A stretch of DNA of 64,000 nucleotides from Magnolia sinica (taxonomy: Eukaryota > Streptophyta > Magnoliopsida > Magnoliales > Magnoliaceae), in assembly GCF_029962835.1 (NCBI RefSeq), contig NC_080577.1, positions 24,534,501 through 24,598,500 on the forward strand, given 5' to 3'. Position 1 is the first letter of the stretch. Each line of letters starts with the position of its first letter. Positions 48,002 to 60,500 of this stretch are shown here, in pieces. The notes beneath the pieces were generated by a model. It did no database searches, was not told the origin of the DNA, and saw only the letters and a program-made list of their open reading frames with translations. A program made the translations under genes and the position numbers.

Positions 48002-51000
48002 GCCGGTGAAAAATCCACTCTGCTCATAAATTTCCAAAGATCAAAATAGGATGAGTCTAAAAATCAGGCCTAATACAAAACTCAGGTGGGCCACACCACA
48101 TGAAACAGTGGAACTGAAAGCCCACCATTGAAAACTGTGAAGCCCACAAGAGTGTTATGTAAGATTGTATTTGTGCCTACAGTTTATTTGAGTGGCAATA
48201 ACAGATGGCATACAAACATCATGCTCAGCTTCAAGCAGGTTTCAATTTTAGACATTTTTGTTCTCATTGTTTCATGTGGTGTGGTTTACGTGAGTTTTGA
48301 ATCTATTTATTTTTAGACCATTTTCCTATTTTGATATTGAGAAATTGATGGACAGCAATGATAATTTCCCATGGATTCAGACATAAAGATAACTTTCAAC
48401 TTTTCATGTGTATAAAAAATCTAAAAGTGATTCAGGTGTTAATTGACTAACACCTGATAGGATGTCATTTAATTGGCATGCAAATGACTGTCAGAGAAAG
48501 GTCCAGTCCAGTGCATAAAGGGAACCTTGTTCACTGTTACCTACGTAACACTTAAACTATCATGCGAAATCCAACACGTACAATAGTTTGGATGAATTAT
48601 AAGGATGGCCTTATGCAAAAAAAATCTACCATGTCCACCCATCAAATGGACCACACTTTCATTTTTCTTATTTATCAATATTTTACTATTGTTTTCCGTC
48701 GTGTGGTTCACTTGAGCTTTGGATATGTTTCATTTTTGATCTCATGACGTAAAGTAAGCTTGAAAAATGGATGGACAGGGTGGATATAAACCACTACACC
48801 ACAGTGGCCCCACAGCGCCTGCCATCAGGGATATCCCAGGTGGCAGGGTCACGAGGGAATCTGCTTCCAGAGGGAGTAGTCTCTACCTGGCGCCATATAG
48901 CCATAGGAACCCACGACCGTTGCGGTCCAGTTGGACGAATTTGCCCTCAGCAGCTTCGCAGTTCCGAAGTCGGACACCTTCGGCTCAAAATCGCCCTCCA
49001 ACAACACGTTATTTACCGATATGTCCCGGTGCACGATAGCCTGACCGCAGTCGTGGTGCAGGTAGGCGAGAGCGTGCGCCACCCCTCGGATAACCTTCAA
49101 CCTTGCCCTCCAGTCCAGCTCCACAGCCTCGCTTCTCCCATACAACACCTTTCCCAAACTACCCCTCTCCACGTATTCATATACCAAATACATCCTCCCT
49201 CCCGTCGAATAGAACCCGTACAGCTTCACGACGTTCCTGTGCCGGATCTTCGTCAGCGTTCGGATCTCGTTCTCGAAGCTCCCCCTCTGGCTCTCCGCCA
49301 GCACATCGCCGGAATCTGACGCGCAGATGCATTTGACGGCGACGATCTGACCCGTTGCCAGCTCTGCTTTGTAAACACTCCCGCATCCTCCTTGTCCGAT
49401 GCAATGCTTCTCGTGGAAATGGTCCGTCGCGTTTACTATATCACTGAACGTGAATTTGACCTTCATGTCCCATATCAACCGTTCATCCGGCTGGTCTGTG
49501 GGATACTCGATCTCGTCCGTCGCTTGCTTCGTATTCCGGCTGGCGACGACGATCCAAGTCAAGAGAATCCCCAAAATTACCAAACCGCCGGCGATGGCAA
49601 TGACGACAGCAACGATGGTTATATTGCGGGCCCCACTCCTGGTGGGACTGGAGTAACAAAGGGCTAATCCCGGCGCATCACCGCATAAGCCCGGATTCCC
49701 GACGAAGGCCTGCGGTGGGGATTTCAGGAAGACTTTTGCCGTGGGGATCGGGCCGTTGAGCTTGTTATACGAGAAGTCGACAGATTGCAAGCTGAACATA
49801 TCAGAGAAAGTTGCCGGAATTCCACCGGAGAGGCTATTGTGAGAGAGATTGAGATTCTCCAGAGACTGCAGCTTCCCGAGATTCTGTGGTATCTTGCCCG
49901 AGAGCGAATTGCCGCTGAGATCTAATGAGGATTGCAGAGAATACAAATTCCCGAGCTGATACGGTATTTCTCCCAACAGTCGGTTGTGGCTAAGATTCAA
50001 TTTCAACAACCTGAGCAGATCTCCAATCTTTTCTGGTATTCCGCCACTAATTGCATTTGCTGATAAGTCGAGTTCTTGGAGCTCATATAAGCCGCCGATA
50101 CTCGAAGGAATCTCCCCAGATATCCGATTGTTACTCAAATTCAGCCTCGATAGCAAATCCAAGTTCCCCAGTTCAGATGGGATTTCTCCGGTGAGATGGT
50201 TGGACGATAAGCTCAGTTCTTGTAATTGTATTAGATTCCCAAGCTCTGTAGGAATCGTTCCTGAAATTCTGTTTTGGGATATATGGAAGGAATTGATGTT
50301 GCCGCATTTTCCCAACTCCGGCCACAGCTCGCCTGACAGCTGATTTACGGATAGATCAATGTAGGAAAGGTTTGGATGGACTCCAAATGCTTGTGATATG
50401 TTCCCTGTGAAATGGTTCTGCCCCAGCCGGACTCTTAATAGCCCTGAGCAGTTCCGCAAGCAATCTGGCAATGGCCCGGTGAAGTTATTTTCATTCGCGG
50501 ATAAATGCTGGAGGCTGAAGTGGCTGCATATGGATGGTGGCAGTTCGCCGGAGAATCTGTTTTTCGTGAAGCTGACATTAATTAAAGAGCTGTACTGCCC
50601 AAAGTCGTTCGGAATGTTGCCGGAGAAATTGTTGGAGTAGATGATGAAGTACTGAAGGTTTTTGAGGCGTGAGATGGTTTTCGGCAATTCACCATGGAAT
50701 TGGTTGGTGCTAATGTCTAGTATCCAGAGAGAACGGAGGTCTCCAATCTCAGGCGGGAGAGTGCTGGTGAGATTATTAGAGCGGAGATTTAAGTACTGGA
50801 GCCGTGTCAGATTGCCGATCGCCGGAGGGATATAACCTGTAATTCTGTTATCAGAGAGGGCTAATTGTAACAAGTTCTTTAAAGTCCCGATCTCCGGTGG
50901 GATCCGACCCGACAGCTGGTTTTCAAAGAGGAAGAGAATCTCAAGCTTCGTCAGCTGGCTGATCTCAGACGGGATCTCTCCGGTGAGAGAATTGTAATGG

Positions 51001-51947
51001 AGTTGCAAGGAGATCAGTAGCGTCCAACTGGTTAAGAAGATCGGCATGATCTTGCCGGAGAGAAAATTGCTCGAGATCCCTAGTTCTGATATTTTTCTCA
51101 AATTGGATAGAGATAGAGGCAATCTGCCGGTGAGATTGTTCATCGAAAGGTCTAAGAAGACAAGGCCAGTACAAGAACCGAGCTCCGATGGAATGGTAGA
51201 ATTCAAGCCAGTTTGGTGGAGATCGAGATGTTGAAGCATTCGTAGCCGTACGATTGCCGAAGGAATAGGCCCTTCCAGACTATTTTCCGACAGGTCGAGG
51301 TATGTCAGGTTACTGCAATTGACGATGAACGGTGGGAATCCTGATGAGAGTTCGTTGCGATAGAGATTGAGGTACGCCAGCGATGGCATGTTCGAGCCCT
51401 TTGAAGGATGTGGAGATTGTAAGAAGTTCGCTTGGGCTTCGAGGCGCCGTAGCTTTGTGAGATGAAGAAGCTGGAACGGGATCCGACCGTCGAGGTTGTT
51501 GTTGTGGAGGCGAAGGTCGACGAGCTCCGATAAGTTGCCGATATCAGCGGGGATTTCTTTGGTGAAGCTGTTGCCGCTGAGATCTAAGTGGGTGAGCTTC
51601 GAGAGGCGGCCTACGTCGGATGGGATCGGACCGCTGAAATTGTTGGAGCTGAGATTGAGGCGGGTGAGACTGGGGAATGATGAGAAGTCGAGGCCAGCGA
51701 GGGTGCCGATGAGATTATAGTTCGGGAGGTTTATCTGGACGATGATGGAGGCATCGTTGCAGATGATGCCGATCCAACGGCAGGGATTGCTGGCATTGAT
51801 TTGGGACCATGAGTTGATGATGGTGGGAGAAGTTAGGCTGGTTTTCCATTTGAGAAGAGCTGTTGCTTCTGCTTTTGTTGCTGCTTCTGATGTCTTGAGC
51901 GAAGGAGAAAACAGCAAAAACAGAATCCTAAGGAGAAGGTTTCTCAT
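45691..51947 (-). CDS. LRR receptor-like kinase, MIK2/At4g08850-like, two exons
   Basis: Membrane receptor kinase: an extracellular LRR domain expected to sense a peptide or wall-derived ligand and a cytoplasmic Ser/Thr kinase. Exons are 51947-48887 and 46070-45691. The 2816-bp GT-AG intron splits a glutamate codon right after 'GSYGYMAP', a position I recall as typical of this subfamily. The joined frame is 1146 codons. The start is placed at the methionine opening the signal peptide '[13 protein letters not shown]'; an upstream in-frame ATG (52073) would add 42 residues with no signal character. Domains: signal peptide 1 to about 22; LRRNT with C56 and C63; about 27 LRRs at 92-742; transmembrane helix 777-801; kinase with glycine loop from G851, lysine K872 in VAVK, HRD 973-975, N980 and DFG 993-995. 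Catalytic-loop position D+2 is serine (HRDISVNN) instead of lysine. Exon 2 carries '[19 protein letters not shown]'. Close to MIK2-like proteins; the exact orthologue is uncertain. Confidence 0.92.
47457..47511. repeat. Compound (TG)n(AG)n microsatellite
   Basis: About 10 TG units followed by about 17 AG units, within the receptor kinase intron. Confidence 0.9.
47943..48002. repeat. Compound (CG)n(CA)n(TA)n tract, alternating purine-pyrimidine
   Basis: A run of CG dinucleotides (with one CTCG interruption) passes into CA and then TA dinucleotides. Almost the whole 60 bp alternates purine and pyrimidine. It lies in the receptor kinase intron. Confidence 0.9.
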
Positions 51948-52070
51948 TGCAGCAGTTACTCTACTTTTCTGTGGTCCTGGATATAAGAACCCAAAGTGCA
52001 CCGCCACGTTTCGAACATGGAGAATGAACGTGTAGTCGCTCGTGTCAGATGGATGTGTTGCTACGTGGGA

Positions 52071-52076
52071 CACGTG
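52071..52076. promoter_or_regulatory. G-box CACGTG upstream of the receptor kinase
   Basis: A perfect palindromic CACGTG, with a second ACGT core ('ctacgtgg') seven bases before it, about 125 bp upstream of the chosen start codon. G-boxes are bound by bZIP and bHLH factors. Function here is inferred from position only. Confidence 0.35.
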
Positions 52077-52466
52077 ATAAATGTCATACTATTGTAGGAT
52101 CGGGACCATTCATCTGGTGTGGAGATAGACCATAATTCAAATTGTTTTATGGAGAGGTGTGATAATAGATGAAAAAAAAATATAGATGGTTAGAAAAGTA
52201 CCAACTTTTAAACTTTAAACTAAAAAAATATGGCCCATGTGATCACTGTAGCAGCTGATTTTTTGCTCTGGGCATGCACAAACCACAAGTTACCTGATGG
52301 ATGTGTAGGATCTCAAATACAAGTGATTCATGGGAACGTGTACCGTGAAGATCCCTGTCCATCCACATGAGGAATGGGTGGGAAGGAAGAAAGGTTGTTA
52401 TCGATTAGAGTTTGACTTGTGCGGACTCACTTTGTGGGGCAGCCGTTTAACACACGTGCAGGTTGT

Positions 52467-52978
52467 GGATTAGCTGTTACCCGGGTAACAGCTTAATGGG
52501 TGTTACCCTTACCGTGTGGGGCCCATATTGATGAATTTGTTTCTTATCCACGCCGTTCATCCTTTTTAGAAAACTCATTTAATGATCTCATCGAAAAAAT
52601 TAAGAAGATCCAAATCTTTAGTAGACCGCACTACTGGAAAAGTGGTGAATGACCATTAAAAGTTTTTGTAGGCCACAAAAGTTTTTGATTAATCTAATAT
52701 TTGTATTTTCTATTCATCCAATTTTCTTTGACCTTATCAACGGTTTGGATGGAAAATAAACATTATGGGTCTACTTACGGTGGGCCTTGGGAGGTTTTTA
52801 ATGGTGAACGATCAATCATTACTGATTCTTGCTGTGTGATCCACCTGAGATTTGGATATTCTTAATTTTTGTGACCGTATTATAAAAATGGGACGTAAAA
52901 ATGGATGGACGGAATGGATATACAGCACATGATCAAGGTGGGCCCTACGGTAAGGGTAACACCCAGTATGCCTAATCG
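52467..52978. mobile_element. Foldback MITE with GTGGGCCC core (copy III)
   Basis: Left arm 'gggtgttacccttaccgtgtggggcccat' and the reverse complement of the right arm, 'gggtgttacccttaccgtagggccca', pair almost perfectly. The outermost 'ggattag' (52467-52473) pairs with 'ctaatcg' (52972-52978). The middle carries the family core ('ttatcaacggtttggatggaaaataaacatta'). The left arm has an extra insertion containing a perfect 22-bp palindrome (52472-52493). It lies about 0.5 kb upstream of the receptor kinase start. Confidence 0.75.
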
Positions 52979-53139
52979 GCGCCCGTGCAGTTGGGCCGTC
53001 CGAGTGCCTGTTTTGAAGAAGAGTGCGGATGGTGTGTGTGGAATCGGATTAGCTGGTGTGCGAACGGTCGTGTGTGAGGAAGAGTGCGCTGACGTTCCTC
53101 GAGCTCGAAGCTGTATGAACGGTTCAAAGGAGATCAACG

Positions 53140-53265
53140 TTACATGGCCCCAAAATGATGTATTTATTATATCCACACCGTTCTTCCATTTTGCAAGATC
53201 ATTTTAGAGCATGTTCCAAAAAATGAGTCATATCCAAAGCTCAACTGAACCTCACGAAAAATAAC
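53140..53265. repeat. Half-copy of the GTGGGCC repeat family
   Basis: One arm only: 'catggccccaaaatgatgtatttattatatccacaccgttc', then 'agatcattttagagcatg' and 'atgagtcatatccaaagctca'. It abuts the left side of the LTR-like segment that follows. Confidence 0.6.
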
Positions 53266-53267
53266 AG

Positions 53268-56200
53268 TGCGACAACGATTCTCACCCTTAAAACATTCGT
53301 ACAAAGACCCGAGTACCACCTCAGGCAGGACTACCCAAGAACCGCATCCTGTCGAATAATTTAGGCGGAATTTAATTAAGTACTAAACTAAATAATTTGT
53401 GGATTAAGCTTGAACCATCATTTTCACAAATGAGAAGGTCTAAAACCATTAATGCCATGAGGTCAACGTCACTTAAAGACCTAGGAGAAATCTTAAGAGT
53501 CTGTCGCTCTCGGGAGTACATTGAAATCCCGTATCGGACCTAGAACGCACATCGAGGGTCCGATGACCGCAAAACTATAGGATTATGTCCGTCCTACTGG
53601 GCTTGACAACCATCGTGAGAATCAAGCCCATATGGTGTCCAAAAACGTACAACTTGAGCCCCGAGTGAAGTGAGTGAGAAATACGAATATCTTTAAAAAA
53701 TGAAATGAAACTTAAGTAAATTAGGTTATTCGCTCTCACGCAAAATTGAGGATTTCAGACCGTCAGTTTATGACCAAACTTCGCTAATGGGAAAAAAAAT
53801 TTCCCTACACATATCCGTATAACTGTGGCCCCGATCGAGTAAGTATGACCGTCCACAGACGATCGGCCTATCCGATCACATTGAAATCATGTTCTGGCAT
53901 AAATCCATTGTCAAAGAGCATACCCTATGACGTAGGTGGGTATTGGGCCTCCCTATCAGCCCTGTTTGTCAAAAACATTTGACCAGAGGGTATAAACCAT
54001 GTATATGGTGGCCCTGGGGCCATTTGCATCACTCTGGGCTTATAAATAGCCCTTATTTCACCCCATCTCATATACGAATTTCATCAAACCCTAAGGGAGA
54101 GAGGAGAGAAAAGAAGAGACGAGAAAAGAGAGAAGAAAGATTTTGGGAGATTACTGCAGTAATCCTCTCCCGCGATTCTACATACCAAATCGTCTCCCCA
54201 TTACGCTATCGAATCTCTTTCAGATATAATTTTAGGTAAGAAAACTTAACCCTAATGTCATTATAGAGATCCAGGTTGATTGCTTGTCATACTACCTAAC
54301 CTATTTTGTCATTTAGGTACCCGACGTTCTATTTTTGACAACGTAGAGTTTGAATCGAGTCCGAATCGAGTATTCTGACGAAAGGTGCGGACTATAAACG
54401 CTTAGGTTGTGATTATCAATACTTTCAATGTCAGCTAATGATTTATACCTAACTTGATTACTGCTGTATTGTCTTAGATATGTCGATTTCTGTATAATAT
54501 ACATGTACGAACTGTGTTGAGCAAAAGATACATCCCATGTGTTTGTTAAAATGTTTGAATGAACATTTAAACAAGATTTGTGCTTGCCATGATTACTGAT
54601 TTAGGATTCTTCATCGTCATAGACATGCTGATCTCTCTGTATAAGGAATTGCTAACATATATGTTGTAACTAACCTAGTTAATATATTTGGTGAAGTGTA
54701 GTTCAAGTGTTTGATGTATTGCCTGAACGAGAAATTGTTGATGATTTGTATTTATTACGAGTATTAAGATAGGATTCTTAATTACCTTATTCATATGTAT
54801 AGTTTCTTTCATATAATCATATTTGCCTCTATGCAATTTATGGATAAAATGCAAGTGTTTGGAAACATGATCAATGTATTTAATGAAATGCTCAAATGAG
54901 GAATTTACTTGAATTGTTTGTTAAATGCTGAAATGATTACCACATGTGTTTATTTACTACATCTGAATAAGATTGGGGCTATAACGTAGCCAGGCAATCG
55001 GTAACAGTCCATGTTCAGGTGGCCGAATTACTCTCGCCACATTGGATATACTTGATGAATCTGGGTCGCATGACGATTGTCGACAGTGGTTAGGCCATGA
55101 GGGGTGCTTATGCGCCCCATGTCGATTAAGTTAGCGTGTGCCTGTACCAATTGAACTTACCTAACAAACTGATTGGCCTATTATGTATTTACCATGTATG
55201 GACACTACTACTTGAATCTAAGGTACCCCTTATCAATGTAAAGGCTCACTTTAACCATGGTATTACGATCTGCTAAGACTCATGAGCTGAGCATGGTGGT
55301 ATGGGATACCGTGTCCCAACTGTCGGCCTACGCTGGGGTGACGAGCCTCCTCGTAGTGACCAGTGAGCAACTCAGACTTGTGAGCCGGGCGTGGTGGTAT
55401 GGGACATCGTATTCGTGCTGTCGGTCTACGCTGAGGTGACAAGCCTCCTGTAGTGACCACGAGTATAAATTCTTGAATTTTTCTATCAATTGCTTTTCAT
55501 TAGGAGTGATGCCCTACAACTTGCATATCGTATGTGCTTAACTAGGAGTGACGACCCTAGATGGATCCTTCGGTTTGGGTCAATGATATAAAGGGAGGTA
55601 CCCTAGCTTCCCAAACCTGCTGTATGAATAAGCTTAATTAAATACTCAACTAACACGACCATGCATCGCATTATACTAGTTAAGATATCCTTTAAAGGTG
55701 ATAAAGTTGCATCGTTTTGAGGGAGTGATGTCATATGCGAAATACGTTGTCGGAGTTACTTGTGAGGGAGCTTCGATGTGAGGGCATACATCATTACTTG
55801 CACTCCATTCCTGCATTAAAAAAAATAGTTAGGAAGTGATTGTTTTGATTGCATTATCATTATTGCTTGATTGACTTGATAACATGTTAACTTTTGCCTT
55901 ATAGTACTACTGAGTTGGCCACTCATTCCCACTCTAGGACGATGTTTTAAAACACCAACTAGACTCTGGTTTAGATGCAGGTGCTGATGAAGTCTATGCG
56001 ACGGAGCATGACTTTATGGATGATGAGGAGGAGTTCTCTTACTTTCAGCTCTCGAGTAGGTTTACGTAGACCTCGTGCCGATGCGCAGGGACTACATGGA
56101 TATTTGGCTTAGTTGGACACATCTACTTTTCTGCATTTTGTTTATTTTGAAACAGTACATGTATATATTGAGCCCGGTTACATACTCATACTCTGGAGGT

Positions 56201-56405
56201 TGTGAAACACTTACATGCTTAAACATATATGCTTCAGACTTTTGCTTGCTTAATTTAATTATATCCAGAGTATGATATGCTGTTTTAGTATAATCTCACT
56301 CATGCTTAACCCATTAATATAGACGAAATCTGAACATTATCATCCATACTGCATAAGTGATGTTTTGAATCTCGGAAATAGAGCTTTTGAAATTCAGGAG
56401 GTTAC
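53268..56405 (+). mobile_element. Probable solo LTR of a long-LTR gypsy family
   Basis: It is colinear in blocks with the LTR fragment at 12.6-14.4 kb and with the 35.1-39.5 kb LTR. It has a TATA box (TATAAATAG, 54041-54049), then 'atacgaattt', then 'aaaggtgcggactata', a doubled 'gagc.g.gc.tggtggtatggga' block (about 55280-55450), 'actgagttggccactcattc' (55909-55928) and an end in GGAGGTTACA. No primer-binding site or gag follows 56405, so no internal region is attached. The left boundary is uncertain; 'tgcgacaacg' at 53268 may be a degraded TGTAACA terminus. Confidence 0.6.
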
Positions 56406-57360
56406 AGACATGTTTTAGATGCCCACCTGAGTTCCTTATATGACTGATTTTTAGGATATCCCATAATTTAAATAGGACCCATCACGGTGGGGCCCAAACA
56501 GCTCGACCTCATGGGAAGTTCCAATACACACACACACCCACATATATTACAACGGTCACCATCATAGGATGTGGGCCATTCATCAAGGGGCTCGTCTCAA
56601 AATCTGAATCATTCATTAAGGCAATTCCAAGAGGATTTCTATCAATAAGGAATTCCTGTCGGATGACCTTCTGATCAATTCCACCCAAATGATGAATCCA
56701 TCTCATTTTTGGTCTAGATAAGATGATAGACGCATTGGATTTCTCCTTCGACCATCACAGTGGACTCCATGTAGTCCTTACAAGTCATTTACATCTGCAA
56801 CTTGCGCACGAAGAAGGAAAGCAAGTGAACTCCCGACATTCCTCCTTCATTTTCTCATTTTAGAAACAATCCACAACAGATCCATGTGAGCTTCTTCCGA
56901 GTGATCTTTAACATCCATTTATGTTCCTTAGGGCACAAAGGAATATGAGAGAGCATAGTCATAGATGTGTTGCCAAAGAACATGGCCGCACGCAGTTTTG
57001 ATAGCTGAAACTCATTTTCACGAATCCATCACCCAAACAGGTTCAGAGCTTTGGGTTGAAGCATCTCCGAACTTCATGCGATAAACTTAGACCATCTATC
57101 GAAGGAGAAGCAAAGAAAAAACCCTTTATTCAGAATCCACCATTAAAGTGGTGCCTTTTTCTTTAATTTCAAGCTAAAATATGCATCCCTGGTTGTAGCT
57201 TGATTTGTGATTTGAAATAATTATTAAGTAGGCCTCACAAACTTCATTCAATCCCCGAAAAGGAAATTTAAGGAAGTAGAGGGTTGTGTCCAAGAAATTG
57301 ATCAAGAAACAAAACAAGAATGAGTGTTGCACACACTGTTTGGCAAACTGTGTCGACTCA
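56406..57360. other. Non-coding stretch between LTR-like segments
   Basis: A GTGGGCC-family piece lies at about 56420-56770. The remainder may be the U3 part of the following LTR. No gene is supported. Confidence 0.45.
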
Positions 57361-57477
57361 TTTCTCATATCGTTTTATAAATAGGACCTTTAGAACAAGA
57401 AAAACTATAAAATCTCTCCCTCTCAATTCAGAGAGAGATCACAACAATAGTACATCTAAAACAAAGGGAATTCACGC

Positions 57478-57514
<37 letters not shown>

Positions 57515-60500
57515 TGTTGACTTTGTGGCTCACTGAATCACAAATTCGGGTCCAAATTCAAGTCAGGTGATCTCTAGAGGTAAGTCATTTTCTTCAGGTC
57601 TTCTCTTGTGATACTTAGTAGACGTTAGATTCTCATTCAAAGATAATTTAAAAAACCATGTGTAGATTGATTAAATAGCCAAATTGAACCAAGTTGACTT
57701 AGCAAAGGGATTTACTAAACGCTAGGTTTTATTAGGTTGAAATTGGTGTCAAACGAGGTAAGTCACCCATCTACATAATCTCTAAATTTAAGTTGATATT
57801 TAGATCGCTTGTTAGTTTAAATTTAGACCCAAATCATAGTATCAAACCCTAAATTAAATCCCAATCATATAAATTGTGTGATCCATGGTAGAATTTGATT
57901 TTAAAGCATGTATATGAACATCTAGCAACCTTAGAGGACAATCTGACTCAAGCGGTGATGATTCTCATTCAAGTTTATCACATGATTCATGAAATAGCTG
58001 TAACCCATTAATTTTATTATTTTAAATTAACCTTTTTGTTCACATCTTCTAATATGAATAGGAATAAGCTAGTTATGATTTAGATTTACTTTATTCTAAA
58101 ATTTACTTTATAGTTACACCAATGTATATTGATTGTTTACATGATAAAGATATTTGCACAACTTAAGCTAATGAATTATTTAACAATGGTTATGGAATGA
58201 ATTAAGCACATTTGAATGTGTGGTATGGTGATTGACAATCACAAGTGCAAGACTGTGATATAATAATAACTCGGTGAGACTGAAGTTAATTCATAGAGAA
58301 TGTGAGAACACAACTAGAACTACTTTAAAGTAATGTTAAAATTTAATAAATACAGTGAATAAGTAAGACATTAAAATAATAATTAAGAAACACTAAGGAT
58401 CCAAGGATCCACTTCTAGCAACCACAACGTCTAATTCATTGATTCATCTTCTATAACTCAAGTAGAATTGAATTCTAATTCTTTCTAATTAGAAGATCAA
58501 ATAGTTAAACCAATCTCAAATATCCAATAAGATATGATTTCAATTGAATGTTCTCTTATAAAGCATTCGAACATCAATCGCAGGGAATTTAAAGCATCTA
58601 TTGTGCCTAGAGTCTATAATAGATGAAAGAATTTTACAGATCGATTCATTCTTTAATCAAGAAAAATATTTGCACTTCAAAATAGCCGATGTACTCAAAG
58701 TTCACAACAAATTCAGAAATAAACAATGTCAAAAGTTTTAAATCAAATTCAATTAATTAATCAATATTCAAATCTAATGTATGAATAAATAAACTAGAAT
58801 ATTGAAACTAACTAGAAAGCTTCACCCTCAGCCTTAGCCAAGAGATTAGTTATACAACTAACTCTTAAATAAACGAAAAATAGAGAATCTAGTACAACCC
58901 AGAAATAAATTGAGGTGGGATGGCGTTATTAGCACTCCACCCAAGCCTTCTCTCTCTCTCTCTCTCTCTTCAAACTTTAGAAGATAGCTAAACACATCCT
59001 AAATAACCATTAAAATAGATTAGTTTTCAATGTTTTTGCACCACTCTTGAAAAATTGTGAACTTATATAACCACCGCCACTGTCGATTGATGTGTCGATC
59101 GATGGTCTCCAATAACTTCTAATAAACATATTTCAAAATTCATTAACTGTCGATCGATCGAATCATGTTCATCGATTGATTGAATATACCAAAAATTGTT
59201 TAACAGGCAGTTTGAATAAATCATGAAAATTTGATAAATCGAAACCAGTCCATCGATTAATCGATAGCTCTATTGATCGATTGATAACTTTGTTGATTGA
59301 TCGATAGAATTTGTATTTCCGACCATTCAGTTTCAGGATTTCATTTTCTTAGCCATGAATTTTCATGACTTCTTTTTTCTTGGCTTCTTCATTTATTTTC
59401 AAGCATTATTTAATAATCCTTAGTTCTTCCTCTAATCTTCCACTTTACACACTTTGATAATCATTTCTCGAGTTTCAAATCTTCAAATTCTCCATTCTTT
59501 AATTCTTCCATCCTATTTTTTTAAACTTTAATTTGACATTTTGCTTATAGATTTGTCTTAGACTTCAAAATTTTCCAGCAATTCGAAAACATATCCAATT
59601 AAGCTTTTTAACACTTAAATGCAAGGAAAAATGATGCAATATAAGGAATAAATATAGAATATTTAGGTCTTATCATATAGTTACCCACGTTAACGTCCAA
59701 TTTGAGTTATGATCTATGTAGAGGACGTGTGTGAAAAATTACTATTAGAATACTGTGTTAATTTGTTGATAACACACTTTATTATATCATACCTTGAAAC
59801 TTAATGAGACTATATTATTATGGAGTTAACACCATGATCGCTTATAATTTTAATGTCACTTGGTGACATTGTTTTTTTACCCAAGTGTTTTAGGTGGTGA
59901 ACCCTTTCACTTCGTGTTCATGAATGGACATTTATTTATATTGACTTCCTTATCTTCTTCGGATGGTTATATAAATAGGCCACTAAGTGTAAAGGTTCTT
60001 CGTAATTGGTTGCTTTGTAAACTAGATTAATAACAAATTGGCTAATCATGCATTCATAACACATAATGATGTTGATGTATGTCCTTTGTAATTTTAAGTC
60101 ATTGTTTAGGTTTATTGTTGGCGCTAATGCACGTCATTTGTGATTCTAGGCCGTGATGTTGATATATATCACCTGTGATTCTGGATCATTATGATAATAT
60201 ATGTCCTCTATGATTCCAAATAATGATGTCGATGTATATTCCTTGTGATTCCAGATCATTATACGGTTACTCCTTTTGCATCATGAGTATTAGTCACAAT
60301 TCTAACTAGATATGTATCCCTATGCTGATGTACATTCATGCACCCATGCATTAATTAAGGTTTACATTATGAAGTAAATGTTGTATTTGTGTTGTTTTAC
60401 ATTTGTAACTATACTGGTATGTGATAATGGATATATAATCTTAGAGGAGACTTTTCATTGAGTTGGTCACCCACCATTTTGATGTTCTAAAATACTAACA

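Larger units (their letters stand above)
46071..48886 (-). other. Intron of the receptor kinase gene
   Basis: Minus-strand donor CCAG|GTAGAG and acceptor TTGCAG|AGCTT. The intron contains GTGGGCC-family fragments (about 48055-48345 and 48630-48835), a (TG)n(AG)n tract and an alternating purine-pyrimidine tract. No coding sequence is supported inside it. Confidence 0.85.

Noticed and set aside
49984-52035. Many plus-strand open frames of 60-120 codons
   Set aside because: They are antisense shadows of the LRR repeats of the receptor kinase; the repeat structure keeps several frames open.
48849-52073. Receptor kinase as a single-exon 1074-codon gene
   Set aside because: The frame ends prematurely just after GYMAP, while a minus-strand segment at 46070-45691 supplies the missing kinase C-lobe with a consensus splice pair. 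The longer N terminus from 52073 lacks signal-peptide character.
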